Source: Pollenia angustigena
Taxonomy: Eukaryota; Arthropoda; Insecta; Diptera; Polleniidae
Direction of reading: 5' to 3'
Assembly: GCA_930367215.1 (NCBI GenBank)
Contig: OV884059.1
Location: forward strand, 76,293,393-76,357,392
Length of the DNA stretch: 64,000 nt
Each line of letters opens with the position of its first letter. Position 1 is the first letter of the stretch. The notes below the pieces were generated by a model. That model ran no database searches and was not told where the DNA came from. It saw only the letters and a list, made by a program, of their open reading frames with translations. The position numbers were made by a program, and so were the translations under genes. Positions 55,876 through 64,000 of this stretch are shown piece after piece.

Positions 55876-56244
55876 GTTTAGTTTAGTTTTTATTATTTGA
55901 CAGTTTAAAGCGGAAACTTTCTCACAAAAATTTTACAGACACACTTTTTCGTAAATTGGCGAGTAATTTCCTTACGTGACAGCTAGTACTCGCCAAAAAT
56001 GTTTCAGGCGCATTTAAGTGATAGAAAGAGTTGTTTGTTTCAACTTATGGCATTTTTGTTTTAATTTTCACATTTCAATCGAAAAGTTTCTCGACGCAGG
56101 AGGTACAAAACATGTGCACAGGTAGTTGGTGTTATGTTTTGCGCGGGGTGTGAAGGGCCTAATTATTTTAATAAAGAAAAAAGGCTTTATGAAAAATGTA
56201 TAGCAGCAGATCTTAATAAATTTTAAAAATGATGACATTATTAA
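55876..56244. other. Sequence without recognisable gene
   Basis: Unassigned; no TIR pair. Confidence 0.4.
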
Positions 56245-57100
56245 AAAAAATGATAAAAAGGGTACTTGAGTAATGCTAGGTCGATTAAGCAACGTCCGTC
56301 TGTCTGTCCGTCTGTTAAAAAATACGCTGAATTTTGAAAGACAAAACAAAAAAAAAAAAAAATATTGATGTACTTTCTGATTCTTCTAAGCAGTTTGGGA
56401 CTAAAATCCAGCAGAATCGGCTTAGCAGGAAAAGAGCTGTACACCCAAATATGGAAAAACCCCTTTAAAAAATTTATACTTTTATCACAAAAATGTACAA
56501 AAATTCGTGACAGAATGCAACGATTCTCATTAAATATTCCACAAATAAGTTTCTATGACATACTTTGAAATTGTGTGAAGATCGCTTAATAATTTAGCAT
56601 AGACCCCATATAAAGCCTACACTCGGAAAATACTTTAGTTCCCCTTAGCCCGTAACGAGTCATGCTGTTGGAGTAACATTTAGCCTGTGAGAGCCTCGTA
56701 AGATTATAAACCACTCCGATACATTTCGTAGGAAAGCTCCATAATTAACAATTGGCCCCCATATAAAGCGGAAAAGCAACTTAGAAGCATTCAATTCCAA
56801 ACAACATTATTGGAATTTGTTCCAACTAAGGTTTCTTTAGTACAAAAAATTACTCTATCGAAATTTGTAATGAACGATCTATTATTTACGATAGCTCCAT
56901 TAAAAAAATTCTTCTTGAGAATCACTACGCTTAATAATATTCTGAAACAAAAATGATATTTTATTTGAATTAGGCAAAGAATTTTAATACTTTCAAATCA
57001 GGTTTTATAAATATCCCACATAAATCCCACTTCTAAATATTATAATTCTCGGTGGAAGGCATTAAAGATTCGAAACAGCCGCATATACCATTCTGACGTA
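56245..57100 (-). repeat. Helentron-like repeat HL1, decayed copy e (minus strand)
   Basis: Reverse-complemented, it starts near 57098 with GGCTGTTTCGAATCTTTAAT and CCTTCCACCGAG, and has CTTTATATGGGG phrases. It ends near 56260 with AGACGGACAGACAGACGGAC and TCGACCTAGCATTACTCAAG. Order and orientation match HL1. The 3' hairpin is missing. Confidence 0.65.
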
Positions 57101-57172
57101 TTAAGCTTAAGATTTAGATTTCCATGTTCTATCATTTAATGCTAAAAATTGTTTTCAAATTGTTATTGAAAT

Positions 57173-57374
57173 CAGGGTTCAAAAAAGTGCAGTCAAAATC
57201 AAAAACTGTTGAACAAAAAACGAAAACTTATGTACAACTTTTCGATTTTTGAGTTTGTTTGACCGCGACTGTTTACATTTAATGAAGCAGAAGTAAAAGC
57301 AAGTTTTTTTTTTTTTTGCCAATGGCAAATGAAATGGCAGTTTTTCTTCTTTGATTGCAGTTTTTTAAAAACTG
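57173..57374. mobile_element. hAT MITE family M, copy 2 (202 bp)
   Basis: The TSD is ATTGAAAT at 57165-57172 and ATTGCAAT at 57375-57382 (7 of 8). The ends are CAGGGTTCAAAAAAGTGCAG and, inward, CAGTTTTTAAAAAACTGCAA. The interior (TTTGAGTTTGTTTGAC, AATGGCAGTTTTTCT) matches copy 1 at 20735. Confidence 0.85.
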
Positions 57375-57382
57375 ATTGCAAT

Positions 57383-58738
57383 TTTTAAATAAATTGCACA
57401 AAAAATAAAATTTATTGATAATCACAATTAAAGGTTTTTTAATCGCATTCACGATTAAAGATAATCAAGATGAAATGGAACCCCTTTAATAGACATTCAT
57501 ACGTATACTTATTATTAAATTCAACATTTCATAAATATTACGTATACGATGTGAATACGTTCTTTTGTGCTTTCGAACATTATTTTTTTATGTATCTAAT
57601 TAAAAAAAGTTTTCCTTTTCAATAACTTTAAGCTTTTTCATTTACATAGATACACACTTTTGTATACTAATTGTTAAGTTGTGCTAATTTTGAGGTTCTA
57701 CATTAAATTTTTGGACTTTAAAATCTGTTCAAAAGTTTTTTTTTCGTTTCATGACCAGGCATGGCTTTCAAAGTAATTAGTAACAATCTGTGTAAAAATT
57801 TGTCAAACTCATTAAATTAAAAACTTTATTTTTCTCTGGCAACTTTTTTCTATAAACAATTTTGTTTCATAGTTTCACTGCCTTTTTTAAGTTTCTTTCT
57901 GTCTGTGAATGACTGACTTATAAAAGTGAGTGACATTTAACAGCAAAAAAAAAAATAAAGAAAAAAGAGAAACTAATTTTTTACTCTGCAAATTTTTTTT
58001 AATAGAATTTGTTAATAAAAGCATAAAACAAAAAGCATCTGTAAATTAAATCACATCAAAACTTATGAAAAAACAAAAAGGAAACCTTTAGAAGGCATTT
58101 AAAAACACGGGGAATACGGAGTACATTAAGTACCAGCCTACACTCTTGTAGCTGTCGTCTGCACTACTTGGGAACGTGCATTGTGATTTTGAGTTGTCTT
58201 CTATTTTTGTCTGAAATTTAAGTGAACAAGGAATAAAAGTCAAGAAAGAAAGTTTAATAGAGGATTTTTGTTTTCAAAGGGAAGTTACCAAACCATTATT
58301 AGGAAGTCGGTATAATTATTTAAATCATAAATTAAAAGTACTATTTTTTGAATATAGCAACACTAGTGGCTCTGATATTTTTTAGGACAAAGAAAGTTCT
58401 TAAAAAAACTGTATTGGGAATACAAAAAGGTTTCTATACAAGTTTTTAAAGGAAATGTCCGGTTATAATTGCTAAAATCATAAGTAAGGCATACATGGCA
58501 TTCAAAAAGGTATTTTATATAAGAATTTCAAAAAAGATCACACCTTAACGGCAGAAAAATACTTTTTATTAGTAAGTAAAAAGTTCTAAATATATCCTGA
58601 AAAGACCACAAGTATAAATATAGCAGTTCTTCAAAAAACTAGAAGTTACTTGTTCTAAGAGGTTCTAATTCCTTAAAAAAATATGAAGTAATAATGCTTG
58701 TTTCGAAAAAAGGTACATACCATTTAATTTTGTTTTAA
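57383..58738. other. AT-rich sequence without recognisable gene
   Basis: No TIR pair, no ORF with a motif. It grades into the minisatellite that follows. Confidence 0.45.
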
Positions 58739-58739
58739 A

Positions 58740-59245
58740 GCCCTTTTTTGATAAGAACAATCATTTCAAAAAAAAAGTACCTTTTAAAACAAAGAAGTAC
58801 CCTTTTAAAAAATACCTTCTTAAATAAAGTACCTTTTTCAAAAACTACTTTAAAAAAAAGTACTCTTCTAAAAAAGTAACTTTTAGAGAATCTTCAAAAA
58901 TTAAAAATTACTATTTTAAAATAAATATAAACATTTTTGTTGAGGAAATTTACTTTGAGACAACAATAAAAACCTATATTTGTTTTATTTTTTAATATAA
59001 ATTCCTTTTTAAAAAAAAGTATCTTTTTAAAAAAAGTACATTTAAAAAAAGTACCTTTTTAAAATAGAACCTTTTTAAAAATAGTACACTTTCAAAAATA
59101 CCTCTTTGAAAGAAGTACATTTTAAAAAAAGTATATTTTTTAAAAAAGTACCTATATAATAAAAGTACCTATTTAAAAAATACCTTTTTGAAAAAGTACC
59201 GCTTAACAAAATTACCTTTCGAAAGGCCAGCGGCATTTCTTAAAA
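58740..59245. repeat. AAAAAGTACCTTTTT minisatellite
   Basis: About 20 degenerate units of 16-22 bp, each with the core AAAAAGTACCTTTTTAAA, itself nearly palindromic. Units vary by substitution and by A/T-run length, and a ~100-bp diverged stretch lies near 58915-59000. Confidence 0.75.
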
Positions 59246-60035
59246 AGGATTTTGTATAGGATATTTACTTTACAACAACTGCGAAAAGTACTTTTTGATA
59301 AATCGTCCTTACAATAAATGGAAACCAATTTAAGTAAAAAAAAGTTTTAAGGAGTAACATCTGTATGATGTTATTATTATCTTAAACTGTCACGATTTGT
59401 TATTAATTATGGTTTTGGGCGACTAAACTGTTTTGCGGTACTAGAGTTTATATGGGGCCTAGGGTAAATTATGTACCGATCTTCACGAAATTTCACAGTA
59501 TCATTTATAGTCCTATAAAACTGTGACGATCCAAAATTTGTTATGATTGCATTTTTTTACGGTTTTAGGCGTACTAAACTGTTTTACGGTAGTAGGGTTT
59601 ATATGGGGCCTAAGGTAAATTATGGACCGATCATCACGAAATTTCACAGTGTTATTTCTAATCCTAAAAAACTGCGACGTACCACATTTTGTTACGCTAG
59701 CGTTATTTTTTACGTTTTTAGGCGTATTTAACTGTTTTCCGGGAGTAGTGCTTATATGGGGCTCAGGGTAAATTATGGACGGATCTTCACGAAATTTAAC
59801 AGCGTGATTTCCAGCCAAATAAAGCTGCCTTGTTCCAGCATTTATGTTATTTTTTGTTACAAAATTATCAATTTTTTTAGGTGGTGGTTCCACATTTTGA
59901 TTCATAGCTCTGGTCCAACTGAACCGATTTTGCTGGATTTCAATCCCAAACTGCTTAGGATAACTACCAAGCTTGTTCATTTCTTTTGAGTTGTTCGAAA
60001 GTGAGCGTATTTTCAACAGACGGACAGACAGATGG

Positions 60036-61289
60036 GGCTCCGTGCAATAGTCCCAAGAAAAAAATGAAATTAGACCCAAAAATTTTTCATACAAATGTGG
60101 GAGTAATTTCATTATGAAATAGCTCCCAGCCCTCTCGGTTTTATTTCATTTTTTTTGGAAGTTATTTAATTTTTTGCCTGGGAGTTATTTCATAATGAAA
60201 TAAAATCCAAATGAAATAAGTCCCCGAAAAAATTAACGTGGAAGTTATTTCATTTAATTTTGGTTTTTGGTGTTATTTCATTTGCTGTGGGAGTTATTTC
60301 ATTTTTTGTGGGAGTTTGTTTAAAATTTTAAACGGTATTTATAACGGGATCTTTCAAACTATTTGAATACAATGACTTAAGTTTATCAAAAAAGAAAATT
60401 TTGCTAATTGCAATTGCAGTGTCTTGTGGTTACCGGCTATGCAGTGAAGCTTTAGTTAGCGAAGCCGGTGTTTGTTATTCCATTGAGGAGAAAACCCTTG
60501 CGCCCGGCCGAAGGCCGGCTATGCAGAGAAGCTTTAGTTAGCGAAGCCGGTGTTTGTTATACCATAGAGTATAAAATCCTTGCGCCCGGCCAAAGGACGG
60601 CTATGCAGAAAAGCTTTAGTTAGCGAAGCCGATGTTTGTTATACCATAGAGTATAAAATCCTTGCGCTCGGCCGAAGGCCGGCTATGCAGAGAAGCTTTA
60701 GTTAGCAAAGCCGGTGTTTGTTATACCACAGAGTATAAAATCCTTGCGCCCGGCCGAAGGCCGGCTATGCAAGGAAGCTTTAGTTAGCGAAGCCGTTGTT
60801 TGCTTTAGTTAGCGAAGCCGATGTTTGTTATACCATAGAGGAGGTAATCCTTGTACCCGGCGTGCTTAAACTGCAGGCAGTTGCCATTGCAGGAGGTCAG
60901 GATAAAATAAAATGCCCCATTTGTTGTCAAAATGTCGAGGACTCAATGTTAGTTTTTTGGTAACCTAATATGTAAATATTCAAGTAAAACGAATACATAT
61001 ATAATACATTTCTTTGGAAGTTGTTTCATTTTTTTTTGGGTCTTATTTCATTTCTTTTCGATGGACTGTTTTTGGAAGTTATTTCATTAATGTCTTTAGG
61101 AGTTATTTCATTATGAAATAACTCCCAAAAGTTGGGGTTTGTTTCATTTAAGACTTGGAAATTATTTCATTTTTTTTGGGATTTATTTCTTTTTTTCAGT
61201 TTGGGACTTATTTCATTTATTTTGGGATTTAATTCATTGGGAGTTATTGCACTGGGACTTATTGCACCTGGGAGTTATTGCACGGAGCC
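60036..61289. mobile_element. Foldback-like element FB2 (1254 bp, 9-bp TSD)
   Basis: A perfect 9-bp duplication, GACAGATGG, lies at 60027-60035 and 61290-61298, and the HL1 copy supplies the empty-site sequence. The ends are GGCTCCGTGCAATAGTCCC and, inward, GGCTCCGTGCAATAACTCCC. Both arms are arrays of GGGAGTTATTTCATT-type modules in opposite orientation, with terminal modules changed to ATTGCAC. The centre holds five 82-83-bp direct repeats (starting about 60432, 60514, 60597, 60680 and 60762), then a unique block at 60860-61000. The core repeat matches blocks in FB1. Confidence 0.9.
60432..60860 (+). repeat. Five-unit 82-bp tandem array in FB2 core
   Basis: Each unit has GGCCGAAGGCCGGCTATGCA, GAGAAGCTTTAGTTAGCGAA, GCCGGTGTTTGTTATACC and ATAGAG..AAAATCCTTGCG. 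GGCCGAAGGCC is palindromic and GCTT..TTAGCGAAGC is hairpin-prone. Units differ by a few bases each. The same unit, in both orientations, is found in FB1 at 5750-6050. Confidence 0.88.
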
Positions 61290-61440
61290 GACAGATGGAC
61301 ATGGCTAAAGCGACTTAGAATTACTCAAGGACCCAGAATATATATACTTTATGGGGTCTGAGATGAATAATAAAAAAGTTTCACATGGAATGACAAACTT
61401 AATATACCCTCTTCACAACTAATTGTGGTGAAGGGTATAA

Positions 61441-62422
61441 AAAGTAGTTTGGCAAGATCTTCTGTTATTACTAAGAAGGTTATTGTGAACTTTTGAATCG
61501 ACAGATTTTTTAATAACGATTGATTTTGTACAGTTATTAAAATGAATTTCTTTTCGAACAGAAAACAGAAGTTTAAAACTGCAATATTTTATCAAAACTC
61601 AATTATACGCCGTAAATTAAGTGTATTTTATTTGCTGCCCTGTAGCTCACACTTTCCCTAAAACAAAAAAAAAAAAAAAAACTATACAAAAACGAAAAAA
61701 AAATTCTTAGCACGCGACAACTATGAATGAATAAAATGAATGAAAATTGCCAACAACTGCTGGCGTAAGTTGAAAAGAAGCCAAAAAGAAGAAAAACTAT
61801 TAAAAGAAATATTTTTTCTAGTAGTCTTTAGTAACAAACAACAAGTAAAAGTTTTTAAATTTTTTATGTTCAATTTTTCTGATAGTGCAATAACATACAG
61901 CGGCAACAACAAATAAATCTAGAGAGAAAAAAAAATAGAAAAAAGCCAACATGCAGCTGCCTGCATTAACAGCAATAAACTAAAACTCATCGTTTGTTGC
62001 AGGCAAAACTCATCCATATAAAAATAAAATGAAAAACTTGCAGCAGATGTTTTAAAACAAAAACAACAACATTGAGTAAAAATAGTAATAATAAGAACAA
62101 CAAATAGAAAAATTTAAGAAAAAAAAGTAGTTATTACAAGTAAAGAAAAAATAAAATAAAAGCAAAAAAGTAACAAAGTTCTAAAGTCATTAAATTACCT
62201 GGAACGAACAAACACTAATACACATATTTGTACCCCGAAACATCCACCTACACAAACGGTTACACATACTCCTGTGTTGTGTTTGCCACAATAATATGGG
62301 TATAAACAATAAGAAACAAATAACAAAAAGTAGAACTTAACTTAAATTGCAGTCTTTTTTATATCACTCGCCAGAATTGGAAACATATAAGTTTGTGTTT
62401 CGCCTGTATTTTTCTATAAAAT
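61441..62422. other. AT-rich sequence without recognisable gene
   Basis: A-runs at 61663-61681 and elsewhere. The minus frame 61721-61912 has no motif. Confidence 0.45.
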
Positions 62423-62569
62423 TAGTGCTGGGAAACTATCGATAGACTATCGATATTATCAATTGTCTTAAAATATCGAAAATATCGATAGGAAAAATAT
62501 AAATATCGATATTTTTATTATCTAAAATACAGCTGTGAAGACATCTAATCTAACAGCAGCTATATACAC

Positions 62570-63225
62570 CAGTGATGGAAAATTTAAAAATTTAGATGGT
62601 ACTGACCACCAAACAAAAGAGTACTTTTTCAACGTTTTGGTACTTTTTCAAACATATTTTTTTTATGGAAAATAAACTTAAAAATTAAAAACTAAAATAC
62701 ATATTGTTTTGCTCAAAGCCCAGCTATCTATGGACCAAGCTGGCTAAATTTCAACAGTGTTGTCATAACCGTTTGATAAGAATAAATTTTGTGTAGGCAA
62801 TGTTGTCAACAGGGCTGTGGTGTCGAAGTTGAAGAGTTGGTGTTGAGGTTTTAGTATCGGAGTCGGAGTCGAAGTACCGAAATCCAAAATTTAAAAAATA
62901 GCGACTCCGACTCCAAAATTTTTCGGCATGGAAAATTAAAAACAATATTCTTATAATTTCCAAAATAAAAAGACTTCGAAATTGGCGATGCAATAATTAA
63001 AATATTGATTCGAAATTTTTACTGAATCCTTTTCTTGCTATATTTAACCATTTAAAAGGTACTTTATTAAATAAAGAGTTTAAAGTCAAATAAGTACCAG
63101 TCTCATATACATTTGGCATTAAGGTTAGATTAGGAGTCGGAGTTGAAATTTCAGCGTTTGTTAATGTTAAACAAAAATATCAACACTAAATTTCTAAACA
63201 AAGAAGCATAACCAAAAAAAAAAAA
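62570..63225. mobile_element. hAT element N, copy 2 (right end missing)
   Basis: It starts CAGTGATGGAAAATTTAAAA and follows the copy at 19081 through GGTACTGACCACCAAACAAA, CAATGTTGTCAACAGGGCTG and ATTAGGAGTCGGAGTTGAAA. Similarity stops in an A-run near 63225 before the terminal ATATCACTG, so the right TIR is deleted and no TSD can be tested. Confidence 0.75.
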
Positions 63226-63245
63226 AAAAAAATTTTTTTAAAAGT

Positions 63246-63420
63246 TGCAATGGAATATTTCATAGTCCCTGTTACTTCGGTTCCTTCAGAAAGGTACTTA
63301 TCAATTTTTTAAAAAACTGCCATCTAAAATAACGTGCGTTTATGCAAACGTCTCATACATGCAATAAAGTGTTAAAACAACGAACTGTAGCCTTATAACA
63401 AAATAATTAAAGTTTTCCTG
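63246..63420 (+). pseudogene. hAT transposase C-terminus, element S
   Basis: The plus frame VAMEYFIVPVTSVPSERYLS has the P-x-T-S-x-x-S-E-R motif of the hAT dimerisation region, followed by a stop two codons later and by frame-shifted remains. The preceding coding region is replaced by the nested element N copy. Confidence 0.7.
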
Positions 63421-63497
63421 CACAGGTCGATAGTAATATCGATATATCGATAGTGAAATCTGAACTATTGATAAATATCGATAGTATCCCAGCACTA

Positions 63498-63900
63498 ATT
63501 GCTATATTTTGTCTGGGCTCTAGATGAAGAGAGAATTTAATTAAAAAATATCGCTTATGAGCGGTCATTTAAATTAGCTTTTCAAATATTCCAGAACACA
63601 TAAATATTTATAATTAATCTATAGAAATTTGCTGATGGAATTTAACCAGATTGTTTCGAATATGTACAGGTATAAGATATAAGCAAAAAATACGATTAAC
63701 TGTAATTCATCTATACAATTTTCGGGAGTAAGTTTCCCAAAGTAAGTTCTACTTCTTCCTATGAAATTTATAGTTTTGCATATATTATCGGAGTTTTCAG
63801 CAAGAACTTTGTTTTTTAATTGTGGCAACACTAACCACAAAACGATTTTTTTGACATTTAGTTTTTTGACGTATTCGTAGTAGATGCATTGGCAATTGTT
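63498..63900. other. AT-rich sequence, probably including a mariner 5' leader
   Basis: No ORF with a motif. The last part (TTGACGTATTCG and CAATTGTTGCA just before the ATG at 63904) is presumably the 5' leader of the DD41D copy that follows. Its TIR was not identified. Confidence 0.4.
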
Positions 63901-63903
63901 GCA

Positions 63904-64000
63904 ATGAATTCAATTTCGATTGAAAATCGCATTAAAATAATTAAAATCCACTATGAAAATGGTGGTTCTGTTAAAGTTACATTTCGTAAAATTCGTGATA
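63904..64000 (+). CDS. DD41D mariner-like transposase, N-terminus, cut by window edge
   Basis: From the ATG at 63904 the frame is open to the window end: MNSISIENRIKIIKIHYENG then GSVKVTFRKIRD. This matches the N-terminus of element 1 (MERYTIQQRVKVIQTYYENG...) and of element 2 (MNRLTNEQRLQIIEVYY), the start of the helix-turn-helix DNA-binding region. In element 2 the tyrosines are followed by a stop, whereas here the frame is undamaged over 32 residues. Whether the copy is intact depends on sequence outside the window. The ATG was chosen by alignment with those two copies. Confidence 0.75.
   Translation, partial: MNSISIENRIKIIKIHYENGGSVKVTFRKIRD

Larger units (their letters stand above)
59344..61440 (+). 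mobile_element. Helentron-like repeat HL1, copy d, split by FB2
   Basis: It starts at AAGGAGTAACATCTGTATGA, so about 80 bp of the HL1 5' end is missing. It has three GGTTTTxGGCG...GACCGATC units (about 59408, 59560 and 59712) and ends in the HL1 3' hairpin (TACCCTCTTCACAAC...TTGTGGTGAAGGGTA) at 61407-61440. FB2 is inserted at 60036-61289 within the CGGACAGACAGATGG segment. The 199-codon minus frame at 59513-60112 is an antisense artefact across HL1 and FB2. Confidence 0.75.
62423..63497 (+). mobile_element. hAT-like element S with nested element N relic
   Basis: The ends are TAGTGCTGGGAAACTATCGA and, inward from the right, TAGTGCTGGGATACTATCGA. Further ATCGATA motifs repeat inside both ends. 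Plus-strand coding at 63250-63420 has a hAT C-terminal motif. No 8-bp TSD is visible (TATAAAAT versus ATTGCTAT), so one end may have recombined or mutated. Most of the transposase is missing. Confidence 0.7.

Noticed and set aside
59513..60112. 199-codon minus-strand ORF, the longest in the window
   Set aside because: It is antisense to the tandem units of Helentron-like HL1 and crosses into the Foldback-like insertion at 60036, so it is a composite of two non-coding repeats.
60432..60860. CRISPR-like array
   Set aside because: The 82-bp units are contiguous repeats without unique spacers, and the sequence is eukaryotic.
1..64000. Host protein-coding gene, operon, or LTR retrotransposon
   Set aside because: No frame gave a host domain, no long terminal direct repeats were noticed, and no gag/protease/integrase motifs were seen. 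Small exons in AT-rich introns could still be missed by eye.

Overview
The window reads as an intergenic or deep-intronic stretch of a dipteran genome, most likely a brachyceran and probably a calyptrate fly. This is inference from the very high A+T content, the absence of any intact host open reading frame, and repeat families of the types described from flies: DD41D mariner-like elements, Foldback-like elements with 9-bp target duplications, DINE/Helentron-like repeats and RNase H-bearing LINEs. I found no convincing host protein-coding gene, rRNA or functional tRNA. Nearly all recognisable structure is transposon-derived.

Layout. 1-1.34 kb is simple AT-rich sequence. 1.34-3.1 kb is a decayed Helentron-like repeat and a ~120-bp tandem repeat, split by a 5'-truncated LINE with clear target-site duplications. 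3.2-4.9 kb holds three MITEs and a broken ORF. 5.35-10.07 kb is a nested cluster: a decayed hAT carries a Foldback-like element (9-bp TSD), a second hAT (8-bp TSD, itself interrupted by a DD41D mariner) and a Harbinger-type MITE. 13.65-14.57 kb is a second DD41D mariner. 15.67-18.3 kb is a long-TIR element that received a Helitron and another MITE; the Helitron carries a further TTA-flanked insertion. 19-21.6 kb has three small hAT elements, each with perfect 8-bp TSDs. 22.7-24.7 kb has a SINE, a LINE remnant and a dispersed repeat. 25.65-27.73 kb is an inverted-repeat element with a nested TA-flanked MITE. 29.5-31.3 kb holds a duplicated MITE, a SINE head and a hairpin MITE. 32.5-35.04 kb holds an AAGGCC-rich foldback element and a recent 547-bp tandem duplication of a LINE tail. 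36.68-39.44 kb is a third hAT with a nested hAT MITE. 39.8-45.4 kb has two mariner relics, two TTAA-flanked MITEs, a Helentron-like element, a SINE and a TA-flanked MITE. 48-54.7 kb has two MITEs, a Helentron-like element, a LINE tail, a Helitron containing a perfect 50-bp-arm hairpin, and a second AAGGCC foldback element. 55.8-64 kb has a SINE head, Helentron-like copies (one split by a second Foldback-like element), a minisatellite, a fourth hAT with a nested relic, and the start of another DD41D transposase running off the right edge.

No gene network is visible: the sequence records layered insertion. Boundaries rest mainly on terminal inverted repeats (TIRs) and target-site duplications (TSDs) read directly from the bases. 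Family names rest on TSD length, TIR sequence and short protein motifs, and have not been checked against any database.
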